A DNA stretch of 64,000 nucleotides, from positions 7,275 through 71,274 of the forward strand of contig JAJRYD010000023.1 of the NCBI GenBank assembly GCA_024275955.1, written 5' to 3'. This DNA comes from Nitrospirota bacterium (lineage in GTDB: Bacteria; Nitrospinota_A; UBA7883; JACRGQ01). The stretch's first letter is position 1, and the number at the start of each line of letters is the position of its first letter. The translations under genes and the position numbers were made by a program. Positions 1 through 7,978 of this stretch are shown here, piece by piece. The notes beneath the pieces were generated by a model that saw nothing but the letters and a program-made list of their open reading frames with translations, made no database searches and was not told the DNA's origin.

Positions 1-790
1 GGTAATCTCGACCTACTTTGACCTGACCCGAAAAGAGGCGACAAAAAACCTAGACCTTATAGTCTGGCCAGAGACTGCCATTCCGTTTGTTTACGGCAAA
101 GACAAAGACCGCACGAATAGGCTTTTAAAACTGACGGAAGAAATATCTACGCCGATTATTTTTGGAGGTATCGGAGTGAAGGAGAACGGCGAGGAAAGGC
201 CAGACTTTTTTAACCGAGCATACGCAATAGACAGATACGGACTTGCCGGACAGTATGACAAAATACATCTCGTTCCGTTTGGTGAATATGTTCCTTTTAG
301 AAAACTTCTCTTTTTTGTAGATAAAATCACCGATGCCGTCGGAACAGACATAAACGAAGGAACAAGCGTGGAACCTATTTTAGTAGGCACTGTTCCTATA
401 GGCATGCAGATATGTTACGAAATTAAGTATCCAGAGCTTACAAGAGAGTTCGTCAAAAACGGCGCGAAACTTATCGTAAACATAACAAACGATGCGTGGT
501 TCGGAAAATCTGGAGCATCGGCACAGCATATGGCATCGCTCCCGTTCAGGGCTGTCGAAAACAGAGTACCTCTGGTACGCTCCGCCAACACCGGCATCTC
601 AGGCTTTGTGACAGCTGCAGGTAAGATGGTGGCAAGAACCGATATATTCAAAACAGCTTCTGTCACGCATACGGTTAAAATCCCTCAAACTACAGGAACC
701 TTCTACACAAAGAATGGCGACCTTTTTGCCTTTTTGTGCGCGGTTTTTTCGATAATCGGCCTTTGGTATTCAAGAAAGAACAGAGGCTAA
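1..790 (+). CDS. lnt: Apolipoprotein N-acyltransferase, C-terminal part
   Basis: The gene enters from the left edge; the reading frame is open from base 2 to the stop at 788-790, about 262 residues. Lnt transfers an acyl chain to the N-terminal cysteine of outer-membrane lipoproteins in the periplasmic leaflet of the inner membrane. The visible part is the nitrilase-fold domain with its triad: Glu in WPETAIPF, Lys in YDKIHLVPFGE and Cys in MQICYEIKYPE. A closing transmembrane segment (FAFLCAVFSIIGLW) follows, as in the family. The N-terminal membrane domain lies outside the window. The end overlaps the following reductase frame. Family assignment is firm; the true start cannot be seen. Confidence 0.95.
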   Translation, partial: VISTYFDLTRKEATKNLDLIVWPETAIPFVYGKDKDRTNRLLKLTEEISTPIIFGGIGVKENGEERPDFFNRAYAIDRYGLAGQYDKIHLVPFGEYVPFRKLLFFVDKITDAVGTDINEGTSVEPILVGTVPIGMQICYEIKYPELTREFVKNGAKLIVNITNDAWFGKSGASAQHMASLPFRAVENRVPLVRSANTGISGFVTAAGKMVARTDIFKTASVTHTVKIPQTTGTFYTKNGDLFAFLCAVFSIIGLWYSRKNRG

Positions 791-1674
791 AACTGAAAAT
801 CCTGATAACAGGCGTTACCGGACAGATAGGATCTAGACTGGCTGAAAAGCTTGGTGAGAGGCATGAAATTATAGCGGCAGTACGAGACAGAACAGGTTTC
901 AAAGGTAGATACAAAACCGTTCTACTAGATTTAAGCGACCCGAACAGCACTAAAAAAGCTGTAGAGCTATCGGCTCCAGACCAGATAATTCATTGCGCCG
1001 CTATCACCTCGCCGGAGAGTTGCGAAAAGAACAAAAAACTCTGCCAAAAAGTCAACGCAGTGGGAACCGCCGCCATCGCCTCGGCCGCTGTCGAAACAGG
1101 CTCAAGGCTTATTTACCTTTCTACAGATCTTGTTTTTGACGGCAAAAAGCGCTTTTACAATGAGAACGACAAACCAAACCCGCTTAGCTATTACGGGTTT
1201 TCAAAGCTGGAAGGCGAAAAAGCTGTATCTGGAACAATGCGGAACTATCTGATAGCTAGAACCGCTATCGTCTTTGGCAAAGGGCTTTACCGGCCTGAAG
1301 GCGGGTTTGCCGATTGGCTGATAAAAAACCTTACCGAGAAAAACAGATTGAACCTGTTCACCGACCAGTTCAGGTCGCATTTTTATCTTGGTGATTGCGT
1401 GCGGGCTATAGAACTGCTGGTCGAAAGCAGGGAAAAAGGACTGTTTCACATCTCTGGCGGCAACAGAGAGTCTAGGTATGATTTTGCTATAAAGCTCGCA
1501 GAAAAACTGGGGCTAGACAGGCGGTTGATAACCGCTACCAAAATGGCAGGTATTCCGTCGGTAGCAAAAAGGCCGAAAGACTGCTCTTTAGATAACAGCC
1601 TCTTAAGCAAAGCAACAGGCTTTGTACCTCTACAGATAGAAGAAGGACTAGAAGCGATGAAAATGGAGTTGTAG
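736..1674 (+). CDS. RmlD-like NAD(P)-dependent sugar-nucleotide reductase
   Basis: An extended short-chain dehydrogenase resembling dTDP-4-dehydrorhamnose reductase (RmlD). The Rossmann glycine motif GVTGQIG is near residue 26, the catalytic Ser/Thr is in YLSTDLVFDG and the Tyr-Lys pair is in YYGFSK. It probably reduces a 4-keto sugar nucleotide in the cytoplasm, but no other rhamnose genes are nearby, so the substrate is unknown. The start is uncertain. GTG at 736 overlaps lnt by 55 bases with no ribosome site. The family's usual N-terminus begins at KILITG, and a CTG at 793 has AGAGG six bases upstream. The stop is followed directly by a miniature transposable element. Confidence 0.85.
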   Translation: MRGFFDNRPLVFKKEQRLKLKILITGVTGQIGSRLAEKLGERHEIIAAVRDRTGFKGRYKTVLLDLSDPNSTKKAVELSAPDQIIHCAAITSPESCEKNKKLCQKVNAVGTAAIASAAVETGSRLIYLSTDLVFDGKKRFYNENDKPNPLSYYGFSKLEGEKAVSGTMRNYLIARTAIVFGKGLYRPEGGFADWLIKNLTEKNRLNLFTDQFRSHFYLGDCVRAIELLVESREKGLFHISGGNRESRYDFAIKLAEKLGLDRRLITATKMAGIPSVAKRPKDCSLDNSLLSKATGFVPLQIEEGLEAMKMEL

Positions 1675-1805
1675 GGACTGTTTCCAAAAGAGTTTTTTAA
1701 AACATTTTAAGGAAAAGTTTATTTTCTAACTTCTTTAAAATAGAACCGTTAGAGAGTGGCAATTTGTAGCAAAATCAAGATTGTCTTATTGGGCAACAGC
1801 CCCCT
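1675..1805. mobile_element. MITE-like element, copy 1
   Basis: A 131-bp element nearly matching 61121-61252 (most positions agree by eye). It begins GGACTGTTTCC and ends GGGCAACAGCCCCCT, so the ends are imperfect inverted repeats. TGTAG occurs immediately on both sides (1670-1674 and 1806-1810) and reads as a 5-bp target duplication. The inside is AT-rich and has no convincing gene, so mobility would depend on a transposase elsewhere. The left end touches the stop codon of the preceding reductase gene. Confidence 0.7.
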
Positions 1806-1940
1806 TGTAGAAGATATTTCGGCTACCTGCCCTGAAAACCTTAAAAGATTAAAAAAAGAGAAACAGACTCGATCATTTACAGGCTCGGCTCCAACGGCCG
1901 GTATGAGCCGTGAAGCAGACAAACCGGAAATATTTCCAGC

Positions 1941-2216
1941 TTAGCTGTTTACTGTTTCGCGGAAATCTTTGCCGGTTTTAAAAAAAGGAACTTTCTTAGG
2001 CGGGACAAAAACCTTCTCTCCACTTTTAGGGTTTCGCCCTTCCTTAGCGGCACGATGCCTTACCCTAAAGCTTCCAAAACCCCTTATCTCTACCTTATCC
2101 CCTTTGGCAAGCGCTTCGATAATGGAGTGCGAAAAGATGTTGATAATCCCCTCTGCCTGCTGTTTGTTAACCTTTATTTTTTCGGCTAGCTTTTCGGCCA
2201 TTTCAGATTTAGTCAC
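1941..2216 (-). CDS. HU/IHF-family DNA-bending protein
   Basis: A 91-residue histone-like protein of normal family length. It shows the family signature GFGSFRVRHRAAKEGRNP, the arm motif and the VPPKKVPFFKTGK C-terminus, with no insertions. It binds and bends DNA as a dimer in nucleoid organisation and in recombination or regulatory complexes. Sequence alone does not say whether it is HU or an IHF subunit, so no symbol is given. Translation starts at GTG (2216); the leader carries three tandem copies of a Shine-Dalgarno-like decamer, an unusual arrangement. It is the last gene of a minus-strand group with ruvX and a small acidic protein. Confidence 0.93.
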   Translation of the reverse strand: MTKSEMAEKLAEKIKVNKQQAEGIINIFSHSIIEALAKGDKVEIRGFGSFRVRHRAAKEGRNPKSGEKVFVPPKKVPFFKTGKDFRETVNS

Positions 2217-2218
2217 AC

Positions 2219-2248
2219 ACTACCCCTCACTACCCCTCACTACCCCTC
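2219..2248 (-). repeat. Three tandem decamers each carrying a Shine-Dalgarno sequence
   Basis: On the coding strand of the HU-family gene, GAGGGGTAGT is repeated three times without interruption, directly before the GTG start. The closest GAGGGG lies six bases from the start, which is ideal ribosome-site spacing. The copies at 16 and 26 bases are too far to act on this start. Copy number could change by slippage. Confidence 0.8.
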
Positions 2249-2283
2249 AAATCAAAAAAGAAACAGGTAACTAGCTATCTTTT

Positions 2284-2307
2284 CTGAGGTTATCAAAAAT
2301 GCCTCAG
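2284..2307 (-). promoter_or_regulatory. Inverted repeat in the HU gene leader
   Basis: CTGAGG and CCTCAG form a perfect 6-bp inverted repeat separated by 12 bases, about 70 bases upstream of the HU-family start. It could be an operator or a leader hairpin. No clear sigma-70 boxes fit around it, so the role is a guess. Confidence 0.3.
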
Positions 2308-2332
2308 CCGGTCAACTAATTATTCAAATAAA

Positions 2333-2569
2333 TCAATTATAGCTCTCTTCCGACGAATCCTCGAAATGATGTTCAACATAGTCGTCAATCATGTCGTTTA
2401 CTTTTTCCTGAAAAATATCAATCTCCTCAATCTCTTCAAGACGGTCGAGAAGAAGCCTTAAAACTATCTCAAGAATCGACTCCCTGCTTTGGGTAGGGAG
2501 GTCATTCTCGAGAAGGAGCCTGCTTATCTCAGAAAAAACCTTATCCTTTTGTTCTTCATCCATATCCAT
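2333..2569 (-). CDS. Small acidic protein of unknown function
   Basis: Seventy-eight residues, strongly acidic, apparently all helical: leucine-rich amphipathic stretches (SRLLLENDLPTQ, VLRLLLDRLEEIEE) and an acidic tail. I do not recognise a family. It has no signal peptide or membrane segment. The start is ATG at 2569 (a second ATG lies two codons on), with GCGGAA upstream. It sits between ruvX and the HU-family gene, all on the minus strand, and may be co-transcribed. The consistent reading frame and the gene-free alternatives support a real gene. Confidence 0.6.
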   Translation of the reverse strand: MDMDEEQKDKVFSEISRLLLENDLPTQSRESILEIVLRLLLDRLEEIEEIDIFQEKVNDMIDDYVEHHFEDSSEESYN

Positions 2570-2673
2570 ACTGAAATTCCGCCTCGCAAAAATTCTACTA
2601 CATAAAACCGGAGTAATATCACAAAAATGAAACTCTCTAAATCAACCCTTGAGAAAACTTGAAACCTGCTATA

Positions 2674-3108
2674 TCAGCTGTCTGCTTCACTATCGAGATG
2701 TCTCTGCAAAATAAGCTGAGCCGCCATCATGTCGATAACCTGCTTCCTCTTTTCCCTTGGTATGCCGGCCTCTTTCAGCACAGCCTCCGCATCCTCGGTT
2801 GTAAACTTTTCGTCTAGGTATCCGACAGGTTGCCGGCAGAGAGCCTCCAAAGCCCTTCCAAACTTTTTAACCTTCTCGTAAATGGTTCCCTTACTGCCGT
2901 CCAATCTCATCGGAAGACCTATGAAAAGCTTTTTTACGTTCTTTTCCTCTATAATTTTTTTTATAGTCTTTAAATCTTTCTTCTTCCCCTGCCTCTCAAG
3001 AGTGCAGACAGGCTGTGCCGTCAGCCCCAAAGGGTCGCTGATAGCAATACCTATCCTCTTCTCTCCGAAATCGAGCGCTAAAATCCTTGATTTCTCTTTA
3101 ATTTCCAT
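2674..3108 (-). CDS. ruvX: RuvX/YqgF, putative pre-16S rRNA nuclease
   Basis: A 144-residue protein of normal YqgF length with an RNase H-like fold. The first acidic motif is LALDFGEKRIGIAISDP, the second region LFIGLPMRLDGS, and the third YLDEKFTTEDAE. In bacteria the family matures the 5' end of 16S rRNA and was earlier proposed as a Holliday-junction resolvase. It acts in the cytoplasm. The start ATG at 3108 is preceded very closely by GAAGG. It is transcribed divergently from the unknown gene at 3246. Confidence 0.9.
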   Translation of the reverse strand: MEIKEKSRILALDFGEKRIGIAISDPLGLTAQPVCTLERQGKKKDLKTIKKIIEEKNVKKLFIGLPMRLDGSKGTIYEKVKKFGRALEALCRQPVGYLDEKFTTEDAEAVLKEAGIPREKRKQVIDMMAAQLILQRHLDSEADS

Positions 3109-3245
3109 ACCTTCTACCAGCCTATTGTAGATAAAACAGGTTGACTTGACAAATGGGATTTGCTAGCTTTGTGGACTGAATTCCTGTCAGAAGCTATCTA
3201 CCTTTGACGGAATAAACGTTTGATTTTACTAAACTTGGAGGAATC

Positions 3246-3821
3246 TTGGGAAACTTGCGTGAGAAAATTTTCTCTTATTCAATTAATAAGGCGCTCGACA
3301 GCCTCAGGCTGGAGATGTGCAGAAAGTACAAACCTAAAAAAGGCAACCGTTTCTTTACGGATGATATCACCTACGAAATAGGGGTGGGCAAGTTCGTGCC
3401 GGGCGGAGTTCAGCTTGAAATAAGTTCAAAAATTCCGGCAGAAATTTTTGATAAAAAGGGTGTGACCGATAAATACTTCAAGGAGGTCAAGAAGATTATG
3501 ACCTCAAAGACAAAAAAACCGGAAGATATCAAAATGGAGAATATAGTCCACTCGACTACGACTAACGAGATAAAGGAACGCGATTACATTAAATGTATCT
3601 ACATTTACGAAGACAAGGAACTGTTCAGCGATGACGAAGTCGACCAAATTATCAGCTTGGCAAAAGAAAATAAAGTAGACCTCGACCAGATAAAAGGGGC
3701 CAACACCCTTGCGGGGAGGGCTGTTATATATGCCTCTATGGAGAACATGGGTAAGTTAGCCAGTGAAAGCGTTACCGACCTAGTGCAGACTAACGCCGAA
3801 ACGATTAAGAAATATATGTAG
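3246..3821 (+). CDS. Conserved-looking protein of unknown function
   Basis: 191 residues, basic N-terminal half (RKYKPKKGNRFF) and acidic C-terminal half, no signal peptide and no membrane segment; probably cytosolic. No domain is recognised. The start is TTG at 3246, chosen because GGAGG lies at correct spacing just upstream (3237-3241). It ends six bases before the prfB start, so the two are likely co-transcribed. That placement suggests but does not show a link with translation. Confidence 0.7.
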   Translation: MGNLREKIFSYSINKALDSLRLEMCRKYKPKKGNRFFTDDITYEIGVGKFVPGGVQLEISSKIPAEIFDKKGVTDKYFKEVKKIMTSKTKKPEDIKMENIVHSTTTNEIKERDYIKCIYIYEDKELFSDDEVDQIISLAKENKVDLDQIKGANTLAGRAVIYASMENMGKLASESVTDLVQTNAETIKKYM

Positions 3822-3826
3822 ATAAA

Positions 3827-4958
3827 ATGGGAGAAGAAAATGGAAAAAGAACCGACGACGAGATAAACGAAATTCTCGTCAGTCTATCTTCCCGTCTACA
3901 ACGGCTCCGAGGTTTTCTTTGACCTCGAAAACAAGGAAAAACGGTTAGCCGAACTTAAAGAGAAAATCGAACATCAAGATTTCTGGAATGACCACAGCTC
4001 GGCACAAAAAACTCTAAAGGAAAAAACAGCCTTAACAAACCTGATAAACCTCTACAAGGAATTGCACTCCCGCGTTGACGACAGTTCCGAAATATTCAGC
4101 CTTGCTCAGGGCGAAAATGACGAAGAAACGATAGCAGAAATAGACAGCGAACTTAATACCATCACCAAAGAGACCGGCTCCCTTGAAATAAAGCTTATGT
4201 TATCGGGGCCGTATGACCAGGGAAACGCGATCTTAACTATCCACCCAGGTGCTGGCGGTACCGAATCTGCCGACTGGGCGGAGATGCTTTTGCGTATGTA
4301 CTCACGTTTTGCAGAGAAACAAGGGTTTAAAGTAAATCTGGTAGACCTCCAGCCCGGAGAAGAGGCAGGAATAAAGAGCGCCACAATAACGATAAGCGGA
4401 AGTTATGTTTATGGTTATCTACGGGGTGAAGGCGGTGTTCACCGTCTGGTAAGGATATCCCCCTTCGACTCCAATAAGCGCAGACATACCTCCTTCGCAT
4501 CGGTATTCGTTTTCCCAGAGCTGGACGACGACGTAGAGGTAGAGATAAACGAAGCCGACCTTAAAACAGACACCTACCGCGCATCGGGCGCAGGGGGCCA
4601 GCATGTAAACAAAACCGATTCGGCTGTGCGGATAACACATCTGCCGACAGGCATTGTGGTGCAATGCCAAAACGACAGGTCGCAACACAAGAACAGAGCT
4701 ACAGCGATGAAGGTGCTAAAAGCCAAGCTTTTTGAGCATGAGGAAAGAAAGAAAAAAGAGGAGATGAACTCGATTTCAGGAGACAAAAAGGAGATAGGCT
4801 GGGGAAGCCAGATACGCTCCTATGTTCTTCACCCATATAGGATGGTAAAAGATATCCGCACAGGCTCCGAAACCAGCAACACCGAAGCGGTGCTGGACGG
4901 TGATATAATGCCGTTCATAGAGGCTTTTTTAGCCAGCTCTGACAACCGCTCCGGCTAG
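3827..4958 (+). CDS. prfB: Peptide chain release factor 2, with programmed +1 frameshift
   Basis: RF2 releases the peptide at UGA and UAA codons. Reading starts at ATG 3827, runs 31 codons to CTT TGA (3917-3922), shifts +1 and continues to 4958, giving about 376 residues, the usual RF2 length. The C-terminal part shows the codon-reading SPF tripeptide (RISPFDSNKRR) and the catalytic GGQ (GAGGQHVNKTDS), followed by the expected RSQHKNRATAM stretch. No clear ribosome site precedes the ATG, and the gene begins six bases after the upstream stop. Annotating only the downstream frame would lose about 78 residues. Confidence 0.95.
3908..3922 (+). promoter_or_regulatory. prfB autoregulatory frameshift site
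   Basis: CGAGG, three to four bases, then CTT TGA C. This matches the classical RF2 arrangement of a Shine-Dalgarno-like stimulator placed close to a slippery CUU followed by UGA. When RF2 is scarce the ribosome slips +1 and completes RF2. The frame before and after the site fits exactly. Confidence 0.93.
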
Positions 4959-4978
4959 CTTGAGGAAAGGGAGGGGCA

Positions 4979-6079
4979 TTGTTCTCTTCAAAAAAAAAGG
5001 TACAAAAGAAGATTCGGTTAATTTCCAACAGACACCACTCCGCCCGTCCCAGAGGCAAAAGGATAGTATTTAGGGCAGACGGTTCTAAAAAAATCGGCTT
5101 CGGCCACCTTGCCCGCTCTGCCACGCTGGCACTTGAGCTTAGAAAAATCGGGTATGAAGTCCTTTTCCTAACCTCTGTTCTGGACAAAAATGTGGTGAAT
5201 TTTCTAGACAGCTACAAACTCGATTTCATGGGGCTGGCTCCTCCATCAATAGATTTTGCAATATACAACCACCTAAACGTCATGGATATGTTTGGGGCTG
5301 TTACCACCGTTCTAGATTCGTACACGATTAACGATAAATACCGCAAAGGACTAAAAGATGGAGAAGCGAACATCGCCGTTATAGACGATGTTTATAAGCA
5401 CTACTCCTATGCCGATGTTATAATAAACCACAACCCAAGTGCCGACAGCCAGTGCTACAAAGGCTTTGACGGAGAGGTTTTATCTGGAACCAAATATTCG
5501 CTAATAGACAGCAAGTTCGCCTCCGCTAAACGAACAGCTAACGATAAACCGAACATAATGGTGATGATGGGCGGATCTGACGCTGGAAACCAGACCGGCA
5601 GAGTGCTAAAACTTCTCGATTCTGTTGATGCTGAGTTCCGCATAACGGCGCTTAAAGGTTTTTATCCAGATGGAGATATTAATAAAAACCTGAAGCATGA
5701 GACAGAGTTTATAGACGCAAGCCACGATATTCCAGCGATAATGGCAAAATGTGACGCGGCGGTAACGGCAGGCGGCATAACCACTATGGAGCTTGCGGCA
5801 TCCGGGGTGCCGTTCATGCTGTTCCTTACCAATTTTCGTCAGCTCGATAACGCCAAAGCGTGGGGAAATTCCGGCGCAGGTATCTACGGCGGAGATACCG
5901 AAAAGATTTCTGACGAGGAGATGCTCGCATCGCTTAAACTTCTGATATCAATAAAAGATAGATGGCCTGAGATGGGCGATAAAGGGAAACAGGCTGTCGA
6001 CGCGCTCGGCGCGACAAGAGTGGCGAGAAAACTAGACCAGCTTGACAGCTCAAAAGAAAAAAACCTGTCTGGAGAATGA
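4979..6079 (+). CDS. PseG-like UDP-sugar hydrolase
   Basis: A GT-B-fold protein resembling PseG, which removes UDP from a diacetamido-trideoxy-altrose nucleotide in pseudaminic acid synthesis. Visible signatures are FRADGSKKIGFGHLARS near the N-terminus (the PseG opening), VMMGGSDAGNQT in the middle and the C-terminal nucleotide-binding stretch AAVTAGGITTMELAASGVP. The first 27 or so residues (MFSSKKKVQKK) are an extra basic leader; translation from TTG at 4979 is supported by GGGAGGGG upstream. No other pse genes are near, so the sugar substrate is uncertain. It overlaps no neighbour and runs into the Memo gene with four intervening bases. Confidence 0.75.
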   Translation: MFSSKKKVQKKIRLISNRHHSARPRGKRIVFRADGSKKIGFGHLARSATLALELRKIGYEVLFLTSVLDKNVVNFLDSYKLDFMGLAPPSIDFAIYNHLNVMDMFGAVTTVLDSYTINDKYRKGLKDGEANIAVIDDVYKHYSYADVIINHNPSADSQCYKGFDGEVLSGTKYSLIDSKFASAKRTANDKPNIMVMMGGSDAGNQTGRVLKLLDSVDAEFRITALKGFYPDGDINKNLKHETEFIDASHDIPAIMAKCDAAVTAGGITTMELAASGVPFMLFLTNFRQLDNAKAWGNSGAGIYGGDTEKISDEEMLASLKLLISIKDRWPEMGDKGKQAVDALGATRVARKLDQLDSSKEKNLSGE

Positions 6080-6083
6080 ATAT

Positions 6084-7295
6084 ATGAGTTTTGCCGATTC
6101 GAAGCCGAAACTAAGAATGCTCGAACCGCTTCCCATTAACCACGAAGGAAAGAACCTTGTGGTTTTGCGCGACCCGACCAGACTATCCGATAAAAGCTTA
6201 ACCGTTTCACCGGCGGCATACTGGATTACCACCCTCCTAAACGGTGAGATAAGCATGAAGGAGCTACATGAGAAGTTCAAACAGCAGTTCAACACGGAAA
6301 TCCCGCTGGGAGATATTGAAAGCCTTGTAGGCCTTCTCGACAAATCGTTTTTTATTGATAACGAGAACTTTGAAAGCTATAAAAACTACATAACCTTTCT
6401 CTTCCACGGAGAGACCGTAAGAAAATCGGCTCTTGCCGGAACAAGCTACCCCAAAGACAAAGATGAAATATCAAAGGAACTAGACGGTTACCTTGACGGC
6501 CACGATTCGCCGGCAAAAGCTCCGTTCGCGATAGTCGCCCCGCATATAGATTTGCAGGTCGGCGGCTCTACGTTCGGCCCCGCGTATGCGGCGATTAAAA
6601 ACTCGCAGGCAGAGACATTCCTTATACTGGCTATCGGTCATACCCTTTCGGGCGACTTTTTTGCCTGCATTGATAAAGATTTCGAAACACCGCTTGGAAC
6701 AACAGAGACCGACTCCGGTTTTTTAAAAAACCTTAGGGAAGATTTTAAAGAACCTATATTCGAAAACGCTTTCGCGCACAAAGACGAGCATTCCGCCGAG
6801 TTTCAGGTACTGTTTCTTCAAAAACTTTTTGAAGAGCGCAAACAACCGTTTAAAATCGTTCCTATACTGCTTTCTTTTCCCGAAAATATCGACGAGATAG
6901 ACCACCCTCTTTTTAACCTTAAACGGGTAGAGAGGTTTGCGAAAGCACTTAAGAAAAATGTGGACGCTATGGGAGATAGAATATCCATAATAGCCGGAAT
7001 AGACCTTTCGCACGTCGGCAAACGGTTCGGACAGCTGGAGGGAGCTACCAAAAGCCTTCGTAAAAATGTCGAAAAAGATGATAGAGAGGTTCTCAGCCTC
7101 CTTGCCAACAACGACAAGGACGGCTATATAAGGCTGATGAAAAAAATAAACCAGAAAAACCATATCTGCGGGTTTCCGGCTATGTATCTCCTCTTTGACC
7201 TGCTTGATGGGAAAAAGGGAGAACTTTTGGGCTACAGCCAAAACGTAGAAGGAGACAACGATTCAATGGTTTCCTTTGCCGCTATGGCTTTTTAG
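6084..7295 (+). CDS. amrB: Memo-family protein (AmmeMemoRadiSam system protein B)
   Basis: 403 residues in two parts. Residues 1 to about 95 form a helical winged-helix-like domain resembling PqqD-type or peptide-binding modules. The remainder is the Memo fold, an extradiol-dioxygenase-like metal-site domain, with APHIDLQVGG, the GHTLSG histidine, DEHSAEFQ and GIDLSHVG. Start ATG 6084 is chosen because GGAGAA precedes it and the upstream gene stops at 6079. Partner genes AMMECR1 and AmrS are in this window at 50.5-52.0 kb, so the three-part system is present but split. Its chemistry is not settled. Gene name is by family convention. Confidence 0.85.
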   Translation: MSFADSKPKLRMLEPLPINHEGKNLVVLRDPTRLSDKSLTVSPAAYWITTLLNGEISMKELHEKFKQQFNTEIPLGDIESLVGLLDKSFFIDNENFESYKNYITFLFHGETVRKSALAGTSYPKDKDEISKELDGYLDGHDSPAKAPFAIVAPHIDLQVGGSTFGPAYAAIKNSQAETFLILAIGHTLSGDFFACIDKDFETPLGTTETDSGFLKNLREDFKEPIFENAFAHKDEHSAEFQVLFLQKLFEERKQPFKIVPILLSFPENIDEIDHPLFNLKRVERFAKALKKNVDAMGDRISIIAGIDLSHVGKRFGQLEGATKSLRKNVEKDDREVLSLLANNDKDGYIRLMKKINQKNHICGFPAMYLLFDLLDGKKGELLGYSQNVEGDNDSMVSFAAMAF

Positions 7296-7319
7296 CCAAG
7301 TTTTAACTAAACAGAGCTA

Positions 7320-7348
7320 TTGATTTTGGGTAGCTAATCAAATAGATT
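7320..7348 (+). promoter_or_regulatory. Sigma-70-type promoter for rpiB-glyA
   Basis: TTGATT (7320-7325), a 17-base spacer and TAGATT (7343-7348), lying in the only sizeable gap before rpiB. The match is moderate, and no transcription data exist here. Confidence 0.4.
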
Positions 7349-7400
7349 TTCTACCTTACATACGGTTGCAAAAATTTTTGGATATGGGAGTAACTGACCA

Positions 7401-7976
7401 ATGGGCAAAATAGCGATTGCCAGCGACCACGGCGGGTTCGAGCTTAAACAGGAAATAGTAAAGCACCTTAGCGAAAACGGTTTTGAAATGGACGACCTCG
7501 GCACCGACTCGCCCGAATCTGTCGATTACCCTGACTTCGCCCATCTGATTGCCGAAAGGATAGCAAACGGACAAAACGACCGTGCCATACTGGTCTGCGG
7601 TACCGGCATAGGAATGAGCATTACCGCCAACAGATATACGCATGTGCGTGCCAGCCTTTGTAACGACATCTACTCGTCCAGAATGAGCCGTCTCCACAAC
7701 GACGCTAACGTGCTGGTGCTTGGAGGCAGGGTCATCGGCTCCGGCCTTGCTGTAGATATAGTTTCTACATGGCTGGGAACAGAATTTGAAGGCGGACGGC
7801 ATACGCGAAGGCTAGACAAAATAGAAAAGGAACATCTTGAAGACGTTATCCAAAAAGTTTTGGCAAAGAAACTTGAGACAAGCGGAACGGTAACCAATGA
7901 GATGATAAAAAGCATCGTTGTCGAAACGATAGAGAAACTGCAAATCAACGGCAACTCAAAAAATAACAAGGAGTAA
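7401..7976 (+). CDS. rpiB: Ribose-5-phosphate isomerase B with C-terminal extension
   Basis: Interconverts ribose-5-phosphate and ribulose-5-phosphate in the pentose phosphate pathway. The core matches Rpi[18 protein letters not shown], the catalytic cysteine in [14 protein letters not shown] and [21 protein letters not shown]. The family is usually about 145-150 residues; this one has 191. The extra C-terminal residues after EKEHLEDVI are predicted helical ([25 protein letters not shown]) and end in a polar tail. The stop is two bases before glyA, so the two form an operon. GGGAG lies about ten bases before the ATG. Confidence 0.93.
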   Translation: MGKIAIASDHGGFELKQEIVKHLSENGFEMDDLGTDSPESVDYPDFAHLIAERIANGQNDRAILVCGTGIGMSITANRYTHVRASLCNDIYSSRMSRLHNDANVLVLGGRVIGSGLAVDIVSTWLGTEFEGGRHTRRLDKIEKEHLEDVIQKVLAKKLETSGTVTNEMIKSIVVETIEKLQINGNSKNNKE

Positions 7977-7978
7977 CT

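Noticed and set aside
1756-1944. A 62-residue plus-strand ORF in the first MITE copy and HU gap
   Set aside because: It starts inside the repeat element, has no homology pattern and the matching region of the second copy does not keep it.
2219-2248. CRISPR-like repeat
   Set aside because: Only three 10-base units without spacers; it is a tandem repeat.
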